A stretch of DNA of 64,000 nt from Donghicola mangrovi (GTDB lineage Bacteria > Pseudomonadota > Alphaproteobacteria > Rhodobacterales > Rhodobacteraceae), in NCBI RefSeq assembly GCF_013377535.1, contig NZ_JABCJE010000001.1, positions 248,001 to 312,000 of the forward strand, read 5' to 3'. Position 1 is the first letter of the stretch; every line of letters begins with the position of its first letter. Under the pieces are notes generated by a model, which was not told the DNA's origin, did not search any database, and worked only from the letters and a program-made list of their open reading frames with translations. Of this stretch, positions 22,788 to 31,364 are shown piece by piece. Made by a program: the position numbers and the translations under genes.

Positions 22788-25128
22788 ATTCGCCGTAGGG
22801 CACCCAGATATTCTTGATCCGGGTCGCGGCCTCTAGGAACTCTGCTCCTTCGCCGTCCTCGCCCATCCAGTCGCGGGTCAGAGCGTTGTTCACCCATGTG
22901 CGCTTCAGGTTAGTGGTGCTAGCGGCTTCGATCTGGCCGGACAGGTCGGTGCTGCTAAAGCTCCAGACCGCATCCAGATTCATGTGCTGCGCCATCGTCT
23001 TGGCCAGATCGCCGTGACAGCCGGTCAGGATATTCACCACGCCCGCAGGCACGTCAGAGGTTTCGAGCACCTGAATGAAATCCGTCGCCAGCAGCGGATA
23101 GGGTTCGGACGCCACCAACACCGAGGTATTCCCCATCGCCATCAGCGGTGCCATCACCGACACCAGCCCCAGCAAAGGCCGCTCATCAGGGCAAAGCGCG
23201 CCTACCACGCCAACGGGTTCGTTCATGGCCATCGCCACGCCCTTAATTGGAACGCCGTGCACCCGGCCATCGTATTTGTCGGCCCATGCGGCATAGGTGA
23301 ACAGGCGGTTAATGGCGGCCTTCACTTCGGCCGTGCCATCGCCGCGTCCGGTCAGGGCATCAATCCGCTCGGCGAACTCATAGGCCCGCGCAGACAGGTT
23401 TTCCCCCAGATAGAACAGGATTTGCGCCCGCAGATGGCCGGTGGTCTTGGCCCAACCTTTGGCACCATGAGCGGCCTCAACGGCGTTGCGGATATCCTTG
23501 CGGCTGGCGATACTGACCTGCCCCGCCAACGCGCCGTCGGCCTGCCAGACAGGCTGGGAATAGCCGCCGTCGGGCCGCGCCTGCTTGCCACCGATATACA
23601 GCTTGGCCGTCCGGTCAATGGCATCCACGGGCAGACCGTCGCCCTCTTTGAGTTCGACCTTGGCCAGTTCGCGGGGCTCGCGGTTCGGGCGGGTATAGGC
23701 GCTCAGCCCCTCCCACCCGCCTTCGCGGCCAAAGCCGCTTTCGCGCACGCCGCCGAAACCGGCCGCCGCATCGAACAGGTTGGTGCCGTTCACCCAGACC
23801 ACACCGGCGGCCAATTGCGGGGCCACATCCAGAGCGCGGTTGATATTCTCGGTCCACACACTCGCGGCCAGACCATAGCGCGTGTTGTTCGCGATCTGCA
23901 CAGCCTCGGACGGCAAGCGGAAGGTGGTCGAGACCAGAACCGGCCCAAAGATTTCCTCTTGCATCAGGGTGTCGGCGGGCGACAGGCCGGTGATCAGGGT
24001 CGGCGGGTAATAGCAGCCCTCGGCGGGCATCTCGGCGGCGCTACGATAGAGTTCGCCCGAGGTGTTCCCATCGACCAGTTTCGTGATCGTCTCGACTTGC
24101 ATGGGGTCGACGATCGCGCCCACGTCGATGCATTTATCCAAGGGATTCCCGATCCGCAGCCGATCCATCCGCGCCTTCAGCCGCGCGTGGAAATCATCTG
24201 CGATGCCCTCTTGGACGATCAGGCGCGATCCGGCGCAACAGACCTGACCTTGGTTAAACCAGATCGCATCGACCAACCCCTCGACCGCGCTGTCCAGGTC
24301 GGCATCCTCGAACACGATGTAGGCGGACTTGCCCCCCAGCTCGAGGGTCAGCCCGATGCCAGCCCCAGCCGTCGCCTCGCGGATTTTGCGGCCCACGGAG
24401 GTCGAGCCTGTGAACGCGACCTTGTCCACGTCGGCGTTCACCACCATTTCACCCACCGCGCCGTCGCCGGTCACGATGTTGACCACGCCCGCAGGCAGGC
24501 CGATCTGGCGGCAGATGTCGGCAAAGCACAGGGCGGTCAGGCTGGTGTATTCGGCGGGCTTCAGCACTACGGTGTTGCCCATCGCGATGGCGGGCGCGAC
24601 CTTCCACGCCAGCATCAGCAGCGGGAAATTCCACGGGATCACCTGACCGCACACACCCACGGGGGCGCGGTCGGCCATGGTTTTGTCCATCAACTGCGCG
24701 TGGCCCGCGTGGTGGTAGAAGTGCCGCTGGACCAAGGGGATGTCGATGTCGCGGGACTCGCGGATCGGCTTGCCGTTATCCAAGGTTTCCAGCACAGCGA
24801 GCAGCCGCCCGTGTTTCTGCAGCGCACGGGCAAGCGCGTACATGTAACGCGCCCGGCCAGCCCCGCCCAAAGCCTCCCACTTCGGCTGGGCCGCGCGGGC
24901 GGCATCCACGGCGGCGTCCACATCGGCTTGGCTCGCTTGGGTCAGTTCGGCCAGAACCTCGCCCGTCGCAGGGTTGCGGGTTTCGAAGGTGTCGCCAACC
25001 TCGGTGAAGGCACCGTTGATAAAGTGGCCAAAGCTGCTGCCGTTATCGACCAGCCAAGCCAGCGCCTCGGCGGCGGATTCGGGGGCGGGACCGTAGCTCA
25101 TGGTCTCAAAAATCTCTTTCACGGACAT
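22786..25128 (-). CDS. Aldehyde dehydrogenase with an extra C-terminal half-domain
   Basis: A 780-residue protein. Residues 1 to about 490 are a complete NAD(P)-dependent aldehyde dehydrogenase: VIPWNFPLLMLAWKVAPA, FTGSTSVGRKI, general base E263 in LELGGKS, catalytic C297 in NQGQVCCAGSR, and EIFGPVLV. Residues from about 510 repeat only the coenzyme-binding half (GVVGALCPDERPLLGLVSVM; VPAGVVNILTG), without a catalytic Cys. It begins 6 bases after deoC and should oxidise the acetaldehyde that DeoC releases to acetate; this is inference from context. Long aldehyde dehydrogenases next to deoC occur in other Rhodobacterales, as I recall. Confidence 0.9.
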   Translation of the reverse strand: MSVKEIFETMSYGPAPESAAEALAWLVDNGSSFGHFINGAFTEVGDTFETRNPATGEVLAELTQASQADVDAAVDAARAAQPKWEALGGAGRARYMYALARALQKHGRLLAVLETLDNGKPIRESRDIDIPLVQRHFYHHAGHAQLMDKTMADRAPVGVCGQVIPWNFPLLMLAWKVAPAIAMGNTVVLKPAEYTSLTALCFADICRQIGLPAGVVNIVTGDGAVGEMVVNADVDKVAFTGSTSVGRKIREATAGAGIGLTLELGGKSAYIVFEDADLDSAVEGLVDAIWFNQGQVCCAGSRLIVQEGIADDFHARLKARMDRLRIGNPLDKCIDVGAIVDPMQVETITKLVDGNTSGELYRSAAEMPAEGCYYPPTLITGLSPADTLMQEEIFGPVLVSTTFRLPSEAVQIANNTRYGLAASVWTENINRALDVAPQLAAGVVWVNGTNLFDAAAGFGGVRESGFGREGGWEGLSAYTRPNREPRELAKVELKEGDGLPVDAIDRTAKLYIGGKQARPDGGYSQPVWQADGALAGQVSIASRKDIRNAVEAAHGAKGWAKTTGHLRAQILFYLGENLSARAYEFAERIDALTGRGDGTAEVKAAINRLFTYAAWADKYDGRVHGVPIKGVAMAMNEPVGVVGALCPDERPLLGLVSVMAPLMAMGNTSVLVASEPYPLLATDFIQVLETSDVPAGVVNILTGCHGDLAKTMAQHMNLDAVWSFSSTDLSGQIEAASTTNLKRTWVNNALTRDWMGEDGEGAEFLEAATRIKNIWVPYGE

Positions 25129-25134
25129 GTCGGA

Positions 25135-26112
25135 TTACCCCATCGGGTGGCGGTAGGCGGCTGAATAAGCGCCGGTGACGTGGTGTTCGAGCTGGCGTTC
25201 GATATCGCCAAGCAGCGACGACGCACCAAAACGGAACAGATCGGGGCGCAGCCAGCGGTCACCGAGTTCCTCTTTGATCAGGGCCAGATAGTTGATCGCA
25301 TCCTTGGCCTTGCTGATCCCGCCCGCGGGTTTGTAGCCCACCACATGGCCGGTCTGCGCGTAGTAATCGCGGATCGCCCGCAGCATCACCAGCGTCACAG
25401 GCAGGGTCGCGTTAACAGGCTCTTTGCCGGTCGAGGTCTTGATGAAGTCAGCGCCCGCCATCATGCAGATTAGGCTAGCCTTGGCGACATTGCGCAGGGT
25501 GCCAAGTTCACCCGTGGCGAGGATCGCTTTGACGTGGGCATCGCCGCAGGCCGCACGAAAGGCCTTCATTTCATCGTACAGCGCCTGCCAATTGCCGCTC
25601 AGGACATGACGACGGGAAATGACGATGTCGATCTCGTGGGCGCCTGCTTTGACCGACTCTTCGATTTCCGCAATCCGCAGGTGCAAGGGGGACAAGCCAG
25701 CCGGAAAACCCGTGGACACAGCCGCCACGGGGATGCCGGAGCCATCCAGCCCCTTGACCGCTGCTTCGACCATATCGTGGTAAACGCAGACGGCACCGAC
25801 GGTCAGCCCCTCCATCCCCAGCGCGCTCAGGATGTCGGCGCGGACGGGTTGGCGGGCTTTGGCGGTCAGGCGGGCGACGCGGCCCACGGTATCATCGCCG
25901 GACAAGGTGGTCAGGTCGATGCAGCTGATAGCGCGGCACAGCCACGCGGCCTGATAGTCCTTTTTCACGCTGCGGCGGCCGGGCAAGGTGGCGCAACGGC
26001 GTTCGATGGCGGGGGTGTTGGCTTGGGCGGCGTTCACCCAAGCCATGTCCAGCGGAACGCCAAGGTTGCGGGCAAACGCGGCATCAGGCGCAAGATCGTA
26101 GGTCGAAGGCAC
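25135..26112 (-). CDS. deoC: Deoxyribose-phosphate aldolase
   Basis: A 325-residue class I (Schiff-base) aldolase that cleaves 2-deoxyribose 5-phosphate to glyceraldehyde 3-phosphate and acetaldehyde in deoxynucleoside breakdown. The active-site segments are visible: VKAILATGELGT, the Schiff-base Lys in GADFIKTSTGKE, and VGYKPAGGISKAKDA. The length matches the longer DeoC group with an N-terminal extension (CIDLTTLSGDDT). The start is GTG 26112 with AGGAAG 5 bases upstream. It forms a two-gene unit with the aldehyde dehydrogenase. Confidence 0.95.
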   Translation of the reverse strand: MPSTYDLAPDAAFARNLGVPLDMAWVNAAQANTPAIERRCATLPGRRSVKKDYQAAWLCRAISCIDLTTLSGDDTVGRVARLTAKARQPVRADILSALGMEGLTVGAVCVYHDMVEAAVKGLDGSGIPVAAVSTGFPAGLSPLHLRIAEIEESVKAGAHEIDIVISRRHVLSGNWQALYDEMKAFRAACGDAHVKAILATGELGTLRNVAKASLICMMAGADFIKTSTGKEPVNATLPVTLVMLRAIRDYYAQTGHVVGYKPAGGISKAKDAINYLALIKEELGDRWLRPDLFRFGASSLLGDIERQLEHHVTGAYSAAYRHPMG

Positions 26113-26189
26113 GGTGCTTCCTGTGATCTGGAATTGACTCTTTGGTCAACTTGTCACGCCCGCGCCATCGGAACAAGAGCGGCGCTGCG

Positions 26190-27317
26190 TCAGGCAGGCG
26201 GGTTGAACACCTGCGCCAGAACCTCTGCGGTCTCGCGATCGGGCTGAAGGCCGGTTTCCTGCTTGGCGTTGCGGTTCGATTTCCAGCCGGTGGTGGTGGA
26301 CCGGCAATGCCAGAATTTACCCTGTTTGTTGGTGAAGAGACTTGGCAAAGGTAGCCTCTCCAACAGGTGCGTATCCCATTGGAAACCACCCAATGGACCG
26401 GCGGGATTGATGCACCACTTGGTCGGGCACGGCTTGTCCGAAGATTTCAGATGCGTGTGGCTGGCGTGCAGCGACGGATCAGCCGCCTCCGGATCCGGAT
26501 AGCGCCAGTAGCCCGGCACGCGTACAAAACCGCCCCACGACTTCAGCGCCATATCGAAAATGGTCGTGCCGGGGGTGTGGACCAATTCGTCGATATCACA
26601 GCTCAGAACCGCCCGCGCCTGCCCCAGCCAACGTAGCCGCAGCACGTTGAACAGCGCGGTTTGCAGGTACTTCTCGGTCCGGGCGTAGGGCGCACGGCCA
26701 CGCGGGCCATAGGGCCTAGGGGTCGAGACGACCATAATCCGCTTCAGATCGGTCAGGGAGAGGGCGTCCTCGATGTCCGAAATCCCGTAGTCGGTTGAGC
26801 CGTTGTCCATCAGGATCAGCGCCTCGAGCCCGTGCTGTTCCACGTGGAACTGCGCGAAGTCGGTGATCCAGCGCAGGTCGTTGTTTTTCGACAAACAAAG
26901 CGCCGCGTTCAGCCCCGCAAAAGGCGCAGTCTCTTGCCCGTTCACCGGCGACGAAATCGTGGTGCCAAAGGCCTTGAGCCGGACCTCGGTCGGGCATGTG
27001 GTAAAGGGCAACTCGATGATGTCGTGGCGGTAAAACCGGCGCAGGCGTTTAATGCGCACCGGCATCCCGTCCAGCGTGAACGCCCCCTTTTGCACTTCGG
27101 CCTTCAGGTTGTTCAGCTTGGGGCAAACCAGATGGACGATCCCGTCGCGCCAGATCGCGTCGTACCACAGGGTCGTGGCGTCGAACGCCTGCATGTACCC
27201 TTCGCGCTGGTACTTGGCCGACAGCTTGGACGCGCGGCGCATCCCGCTGGCAGGCAGGGCGGCATGGGCCAAGGTTCGGCCCTGCACAAGACGGGTGGTC
27301 AAATCATCTGTGTTCAT
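26190..27317 (-). CDS. Glycosyltransferase family 92-like protein
   Basis: A 375-residue predicted cytoplasmic glycosyltransferase. The nucleotide-sugar part includes MDNGSTDYG (about 168-176) and the metal-binding DxD motif in SCDIDELVHTP. FVRVPGYWRYPDPEA and a basic C-terminal region resemble family 92/GT2-like enzymes common in marine Alphaproteobacteria. It starts at ATG 27317, divergent from the Mn/Fe importer genes across a 124-base region that holds a Fur-type box. Donor and acceptor cannot be read from sequence. Confidence 0.78.
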   Translation of the reverse strand: MNTDDLTTRLVQGRTLAHAALPASGMRRASKLSAKYQREGYMQAFDATTLWYDAIWRDGIVHLVCPKLNNLKAEVQKGAFTLDGMPVRIKRLRRFYRHDIIELPFTTCPTEVRLKAFGTTISSPVNGQETAPFAGLNAALCLSKNNDLRWITDFAQFHVEQHGLEALILMDNGSTDYGISDIEDALSLTDLKRIMVVSTPRPYGPRGRAPYARTEKYLQTALFNVLRLRWLGQARAVLSCDIDELVHTPGTTIFDMALKSWGGFVRVPGYWRYPDPEAADPSLHASHTHLKSSDKPCPTKWCINPAGPLGGFQWDTHLLERLPLPSLFTNKQGKFWHCRSTTTGWKSNRNAKQETGLQPDRETAEVLAQVFNPPA

Positions 27318-27368
27318 GCCTGCGGTGTTCCCCGACTGCCCATAAAAGTCAAATCCAGAAATTGTTAT

Positions 27369-27383
27369 TGAGAATTATTCGCA
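27369..27383. promoter_or_regulatory. Fur-family 7-1-7 box upstream of the Mn/Fe importer
   Basis: TGAGAAT-T-ATTCGCA is a near-perfect 15-bp dyad (left TGAGAAT, right arm reverse TGCGAAT), the 7-1-7 form bound by Fur-family regulators. It lies just before a good promoter. Confidence 0.65.
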
Positions 27384-27389
27384 TTTTCA

Positions 27390-27418
27390 TTGACCAAGGT
27401 TTTCCACAGCCCCATATA
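27390..27418 (+). promoter_or_regulatory. Promoter of the Mn/Fe importer operon
   Basis: TTGACC (27390-27395), a 17-base spacer, then CATATA (27413-27418). ATG 27442 follows after GGAGG. Confidence 0.6.
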
Positions 27419-27441
27419 CGAAAGAAGAAACCGGAGGTCCG

Positions 27442-28404
27442 ATGGTTAATCGCCGCGTCTTTCTAGCAAGTGTTGGAGCTTTTGCCCTTGCGGGCAAGGG
27501 GATGGCGGCGGCTCCGGTAAATGTGGTGGCGACCACGGGCATGATTGCCGACACAGTGCGCCAGATCGGCGGCGATCTTGTGGACGTACATGGCCTTATG
27601 GGGCCCGGTGTGGACCCGCACAGCTATCGCGTGACCCGCAGTGACATCGTGGCGATGGTGCGCGCGGACCTGACCCTGTGGCACGGGCTCTATCTGGAAG
27701 CGCAGCTCGAGGAATTCTTTCACGATCTGGATCGCAAGCGCGCCGTAGCTGCCGTTGCCGAAGGCATCCCCCATAATCTGCTGCTACAGAACGCCCAGCA
27801 CGCTGACAAATTCGACCCCCATGTGTGGATGGACCCCGGCCTGTGGTCCTATGTCGTCGATGCGATCGTCGCCCAGTTACAGCAGCTACGCCCCGATGCG
27901 GCGCCTGTGTTTGCGGCCAATGCCGCCGCTTTCAAACAGCGCCTGACCGAACTGGACAGCTATGCCAGAACCGTTCTGGGGTCGGTGCCCGAACAGGCCC
28001 GCGTGCTGATGACCGCCCACGATGCCTTCAACTATTTCGGCCGCGCCTACGGGTTCGAGGTCATGGGCATCCAAGGCATCTCGACCCAGTCCGAGGCCGG
28101 CCTGCGCCGCATCGCCCAGATGGTGGACATGATGGCCGACCGCGACATCCGCGCGGTCTTTATCGAAAGCTCGGTATCCGACCGCAACATCCGCGCCCTG
28201 ATCGAGGGTGTCGCCGCCAAAGGCAAAACCGTCCGCATCGGCGGCGAGCTATATTCCGACGCTATGGGCCTGCCCGGCACCTATGAGGGCACCTATATCG
28301 GCATGATCGACCATAACGTCACAACGATTTCCCGCGCCTTGGGCGGGACAGCCCCCGAACGGGGCATGTCCGGCCTGCTGAGCGCCCCGCAGGAGCATTC
28401 ATGA
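27442..28404 (+). CDS. Metal ABC transporter substrate-binding protein (Mn/Fe type, TroA/SitA family)
   Basis: A 320-residue periplasmic cluster A-I receptor. The leader MVNRRVFLASVGAFALAG has a Tat-like RRxFL start. The four metal ligands are in place: H60 (VDPHSYRV), H127 (FDPHVWMD), E242 (FIESSVSDRN) and D273 (LYSDAMG). Glu at the third position is the Mn/Fe pattern, whereas ZnuA in this window has His there. It has no His-rich loop. The gene is first of four; its end overlaps the ATPase gene by 4 bases. A Fur-family box upstream suggests repression by Mn or Fe through Mur/Fur. Confidence 0.92.
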   Translation: MVNRRVFLASVGAFALAGKGMAAAPVNVVATTGMIADTVRQIGGDLVDVHGLMGPGVDPHSYRVTRSDIVAMVRADLTLWHGLYLEAQLEEFFHDLDRKRAVAAVAEGIPHNLLLQNAQHADKFDPHVWMDPGLWSYVVDAIVAQLQQLRPDAAPVFAANAAAFKQRLTELDSYARTVLGSVPEQARVLMTAHDAFNYFGRAYGFEVMGIQGISTQSEAGLRRIAQMVDMMADRDIRAVFIESSVSDRNIRALIEGVAAKGKTVRIGGELYSDAMGLPGTYEGTYIGMIDHNVTTISRALGGTAPERGMSGLLSAPQEHS

Positions 28405-29204
28405 ACGCAGTTTCCCTTGCCGCGACCTCTGGAACTCATGTGACCGAGGACCTGTCGAAATATGCCATGGCGGTGCGCGGGTTAACCGTGTCCTATGGCG
28501 GCAAGCCGGTGGTGTTTTCGGTCGACATGTCGATCCCCACAGGCTCCATGACTGCCATTATCGGCCCCAACGGCGCAGGCAAATCCACGACTTTGAAAGC
28601 CGCCTTGGGCATCCTAAAGCCCCTGTCCGGCCACGTGACCATCTTTGGCCAGCCCTTGGATCAGGCCCGGCAGCGCGTGTCTTATGTCCCCCAGCGGGCC
28701 AGCGTGGACTGGGACTTCCCCACCCGCGTGATCGACGTGGTTCTGATGGGCCTCTATCGTCAGGTCGGCCTGTTGAAACGGTTCAGCCCTGCCCTGCGGG
28801 CCAAGGCGCTGGACTGTCTGACGCGCGTCGGCATGGAAGAGTTCGCCACTCGCCAGATCGGCCAACTGTCCGGCGGCCAACAGCAGCGCGTGTTTCTGGC
28901 CCGTGCCTTGGCGCAGGATGCGGACCTTTATCTGCTGGACGAACCCTTTGCCGGTGTCGATGCCGCAACCGAACGGGCGATCATCGCTGTGCTCAAGGAC
29001 CTTCAGGCGCGCGGCAAAACCGTCGTTGCTGTGCACCACGATCTGGCGACCGTACCCGCCTATTTCGACCGCGTGTTCATCATAAACACCCGTGCCATTG
29101 CCGAGGGTCCGCTGGACACCGCCTTTACCGACCGCGCCCTGCAAGAGGCCTATGGCGGGCGCCTCTCTACCAACCACATCGAAGGTCTGGCGCAGGTTTC
29201 GTGA
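28401..29204 (+). CDS. Metal ABC transporter ATP-binding protein (Mn/Fe type)
   Basis: A 267-residue ATPase of the manganese/iron importer. Walker A is GPNGAGKSTT, the family-specific YVPQRASVDWDFPTRVIDVVLMG follows (written here as YVPQRAS then DWDFP), the signature is LSGGQQQRVFLARAL and Walker B is LYLLDEPFAGVD, with the H-loop VAVHHDL. YVPQR-x-x-VDWDFP is characteristic of Mn-type (MntB/SitB) ATPases rather than ZnuC. It overlaps its neighbours by 4 bases upstream and 1 base downstream, so the four genes are translationally coupled. Confidence 0.94.
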   Translation: MNAVSLAATSGTHVTEDLSKYAMAVRGLTVSYGGKPVVFSVDMSIPTGSMTAIIGPNGAGKSTTLKAALGILKPLSGHVTIFGQPLDQARQRVSYVPQRASVDWDFPTRVIDVVLMGLYRQVGLLKRFSPALRAKALDCLTRVGMEEFATRQIGQLSGGQQQRVFLARALAQDADLYLLDEPFAGVDAATERAIIAVLKDLQARGKTVVAVHHDLATVPAYFDRVFIINTRAIAEGPLDTAFTDRALQEAYGGRLSTNHIEGLAQVS

Positions 29205-30409
29205 TGCTGCTGGACGCCTTCACCCTCGGGCTGGGATATAACGCAACGCTAGTGACCTTGGGCTCGGCCCTGCTTGGCGGGGCTGCGGGGGTCTGCGGGA
29301 CCTTCCTGTTCCTGCGCAAACGCGCGCTGGTCAGCGATGCGATCAGCCACGCCACTCTGCCCGGTGTCGCGCTGGCTTTTCTGGTCATGGTGGCGCTGGG
29401 GGGCGACGGGCGCAACCTGATCGGCCTGATGGCCGGGTCCGCCCTGTCCGCCGTTCTGGGCCTGTGGCTGGTGCAAAAGCTGACCCGCCACACCCGACTG
29501 GCCGAGGACGCCGCGATCGGCGCGATCCTGTCGGTCTTTTTCGGCTTTGGTATCGTGCTGCTGACCGTCATCCAGACGATGGAGGCAGGCAAACAAGCGG
29601 GCCTCGAAAGCTTCCTGCTCGGTGCGACCGCCGGAATGTTGAAGTCCGAAGCCCTGACCATCGCCATCGGCGGGGCCATGTCCCTGCTGGCGGTTCTACT
29701 GCTGCGCCGCCCCATGACGATGGTCGCGTTCGATCCCGAATATGCCTCGGCCACGGGGATGAATGTCAGCCGGATCGATATGCTCACCATGATGCTGGTG
29801 ATGGCCGTCACGGTCGTGGGCCTCAAGATCGTCGGCCTGATCCTGATCGTCGCCCTCCTGATCATTCCCCCCGTCGCCGCCCGTTTCTGGAGCGATAACA
29901 GCGACACCGTCGCCTTGCTGTCCGGCGCGATTGGTGCGGTCGCGGGCTATACCGGCGCGGCCCTGTCGGCCAGCGCCCCCTCGATGCCCACCGGCGCCCT
30001 GATCGTCCTGAGCGCGGCGCTGCTGTTTACCTTTTCGCTGATCCTGTCGCCCCGCCGCGGCCTAGTCGCCGCCGCCCTGCGCCAGCTGAAATACCGCGAC
30101 CAAGTCCACATGCGCCAAGGCCTGCTGGCCATCGCCCTGCAACAACCGATCTACGAGCGCCTCACCCTGAACATGCTGGGCAAACAGGGTCTTCTGCGGG
30201 CCGATGGCGTCCCCACCGATCTGGGCCGCGCCCGCGCCGCCAAAGCCCTGCTGGACGAGGAACGCTGGCGCGCCCTGCGCACCCTGCCCCAATTCGAGGC
30301 CGCCGCCGCCCGATATGACGGCCTGACCGATCTGGAACAAATCCTGACGCCCGACCAGTTGACCGAGATCGACGCCCACCTGAACCGCCCGCACGGAGTA
30401 CCCGCCTGA
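29204..30409 (+). CDS. Metal ABC transporter permease (Mn/Fe type) with C-terminal soluble extension
   Basis: A 401-residue membrane subunit. Residues 1 to about 285 are an ABC-3 permease (RKRALVSDAISHATLPGVAL; LLIVALLIIPPVAARFW as the late conserved segment). Residues from about 290 form a soluble tail with a winged-helix look (LTLNMLGKQGLLRADGVP, then TDLGRARAAKALLDEERW). Such tails occur on some Mn/Fe permeases, but their role is unclear. ATG 29204 overlaps the ATPase stop by one base; an in-frame GTG lies directly before it (29201). Confidence 0.92.
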   Translation: MLLDAFTLGLGYNATLVTLGSALLGGAAGVCGTFLFLRKRALVSDAISHATLPGVALAFLVMVALGGDGRNLIGLMAGSALSAVLGLWLVQKLTRHTRLAEDAAIGAILSVFFGFGIVLLTVIQTMEAGKQAGLESFLLGATAGMLKSEALTIAIGGAMSLLAVLLLRRPMTMVAFDPEYASATGMNVSRIDMLTMMLVMAVTVVGLKIVGLILIVALLIIPPVAARFWSDNSDTVALLSGAIGAVAGYTGAALSASAPSMPTGALIVLSAALLFTFSLILSPRRGLVAAALRQLKYRDQVHMRQGLLAIALQQPIYERLTLNMLGKQGLLRADGVPTDLGRARAAKALLDEERWRALRTLPQFEAAAARYDGLTDLEQILTPDQLTEIDAHLNRPHGVPA

Positions 30410-31338
30410 TGTTCGGCGCCGAATTCGTTCCGCTTTCGCTTCCCCCGCTGGTGATCGGCAGCTTGGCCGCCGTTGCCTGCGCCTTGCCGGGGAACTTTCT
30501 GGTCCTGCGCCGTCAGGCCCTGATCGGGGACGCCATCAGCCACGTTGTGCTGCCGGGCATCGTGCTGGCCTTTCTGGTCACCGGATCGCTGGGAACATGG
30601 CCCATGATGATCGGTGCCGCTGCGGCCGCCCTCGTTGCTGTCGCCCTGATCGAAGCCATCCGCCGCATCGGCGGAATCGAACCGGGCGCCGCGATGGGCG
30701 TGGTCTTCACCACCCTCTTTGCGGCTGGGGTTCTGCTGCTAGAGCGGTCCGACACCTCCAGCGTCCACCTCGACGTAGAGCACGCCCTCATGGGCAGCCT
30801 CGAGAGCCTGATCTGGCTGGACGGCACCGGCTGGGGATCGCTCTTCGATCCCGAGGCGCTGGCCTACCTGCCCCCCGAACTTCCGCGCCTTGCCATCACC
30901 CTGACCATAGTGGCCCTGCTCACCGCCATTTTCTGGCGGCCCCTGAAAATCTCGACCTTCGACCCGGGCTTTGCCCAAGTCATCGGCCTGCCCACCACCC
31001 TGATCGGCCTCGGCCTTGTCAGCACCGCGGCTATGGCCGCCGTGGCTGCCTTCGATGCAGTCGGGTCGATCATCGTGATCGCCATGTTCATCTGCCCGCC
31101 CGCCGCAGCGCGCCTTATGACCAACCGTCTGGAAATCCAGATCCTGTGGTCTGTGCTGTTCGCCGTCCTGTCGGCCACCACGGGCTACATCCTTGCCGGC
31201 TATGGCCCGCTCTGGCTGGGGGCAGACAACACGGTCAGCGCGGCCGGCATGATCGCCACGGTGGCGGGCCTGATCCTCGGCCTTGCGGCCCTATTCGGCC
31301 CCTGCCGCAACCGCGCCGGAGCCCCCTTGGGCGCGTAA
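30409..31338 (+). CDS. Metal ABC transporter permease, second subunit (Mn/Fe type)
   Basis: A 309-residue membrane protein with about eight or nine hydrophobic segments, paralogous to the preceding permease but without the soluble tail. It carries RRQALIGDAISHVVLPGIVL near the start and a late conserved IVIAMFICPPAAARLM segment. ATG 30409 shares one base with the previous stop. Two different permeases in one operon indicate a heterodimeric channel, as in SitCD. A 3'-end motif follows the stop at 31344. Confidence 0.93.
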   Translation: MFGAEFVPLSLPPLVIGSLAAVACALPGNFLVLRRQALIGDAISHVVLPGIVLAFLVTGSLGTWPMMIGAAAAALVAVALIEAIRRIGGIEPGAAMGVVFTTLFAAGVLLLERSDTSSVHLDVEHALMGSLESLIWLDGTGWGSLFDPEALAYLPPELPRLAITLTIVALLTAIFWRPLKISTFDPGFAQVIGLPTTLIGLGLVSTAAMAAVAAFDAVGSIIVIAMFICPPAAARLMTNRLEIQILWSVLFAVLSATTGYILAGYGPLWLGADNTVSAAGMIATVAGLILGLAALFGPCRNRAGAPLGA

Positions 31339-31343
31339 TTGCG

Positions 31344-31364
31344 CTTCTTCTTTGCCTAAATACT
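31344..31364 (+). repeat. 3'-end motif copy 4
   Basis: CTTCTTCTTTGCCTAAATACT lies 5 bases after the last importer gene and reaches the stop codon of convergent argE. It is the most divergent copy, and no separate hairpin follows. Confidence 0.55.

Noticed and set aside
22984-25164. A 726-codon open frame on the plus strand
   Set aside because: It lies entirely antisense to the aldehyde dehydrogenase, has shadow composition (His/Gly/Gln-rich, no domain) and no ribosome-binding site.
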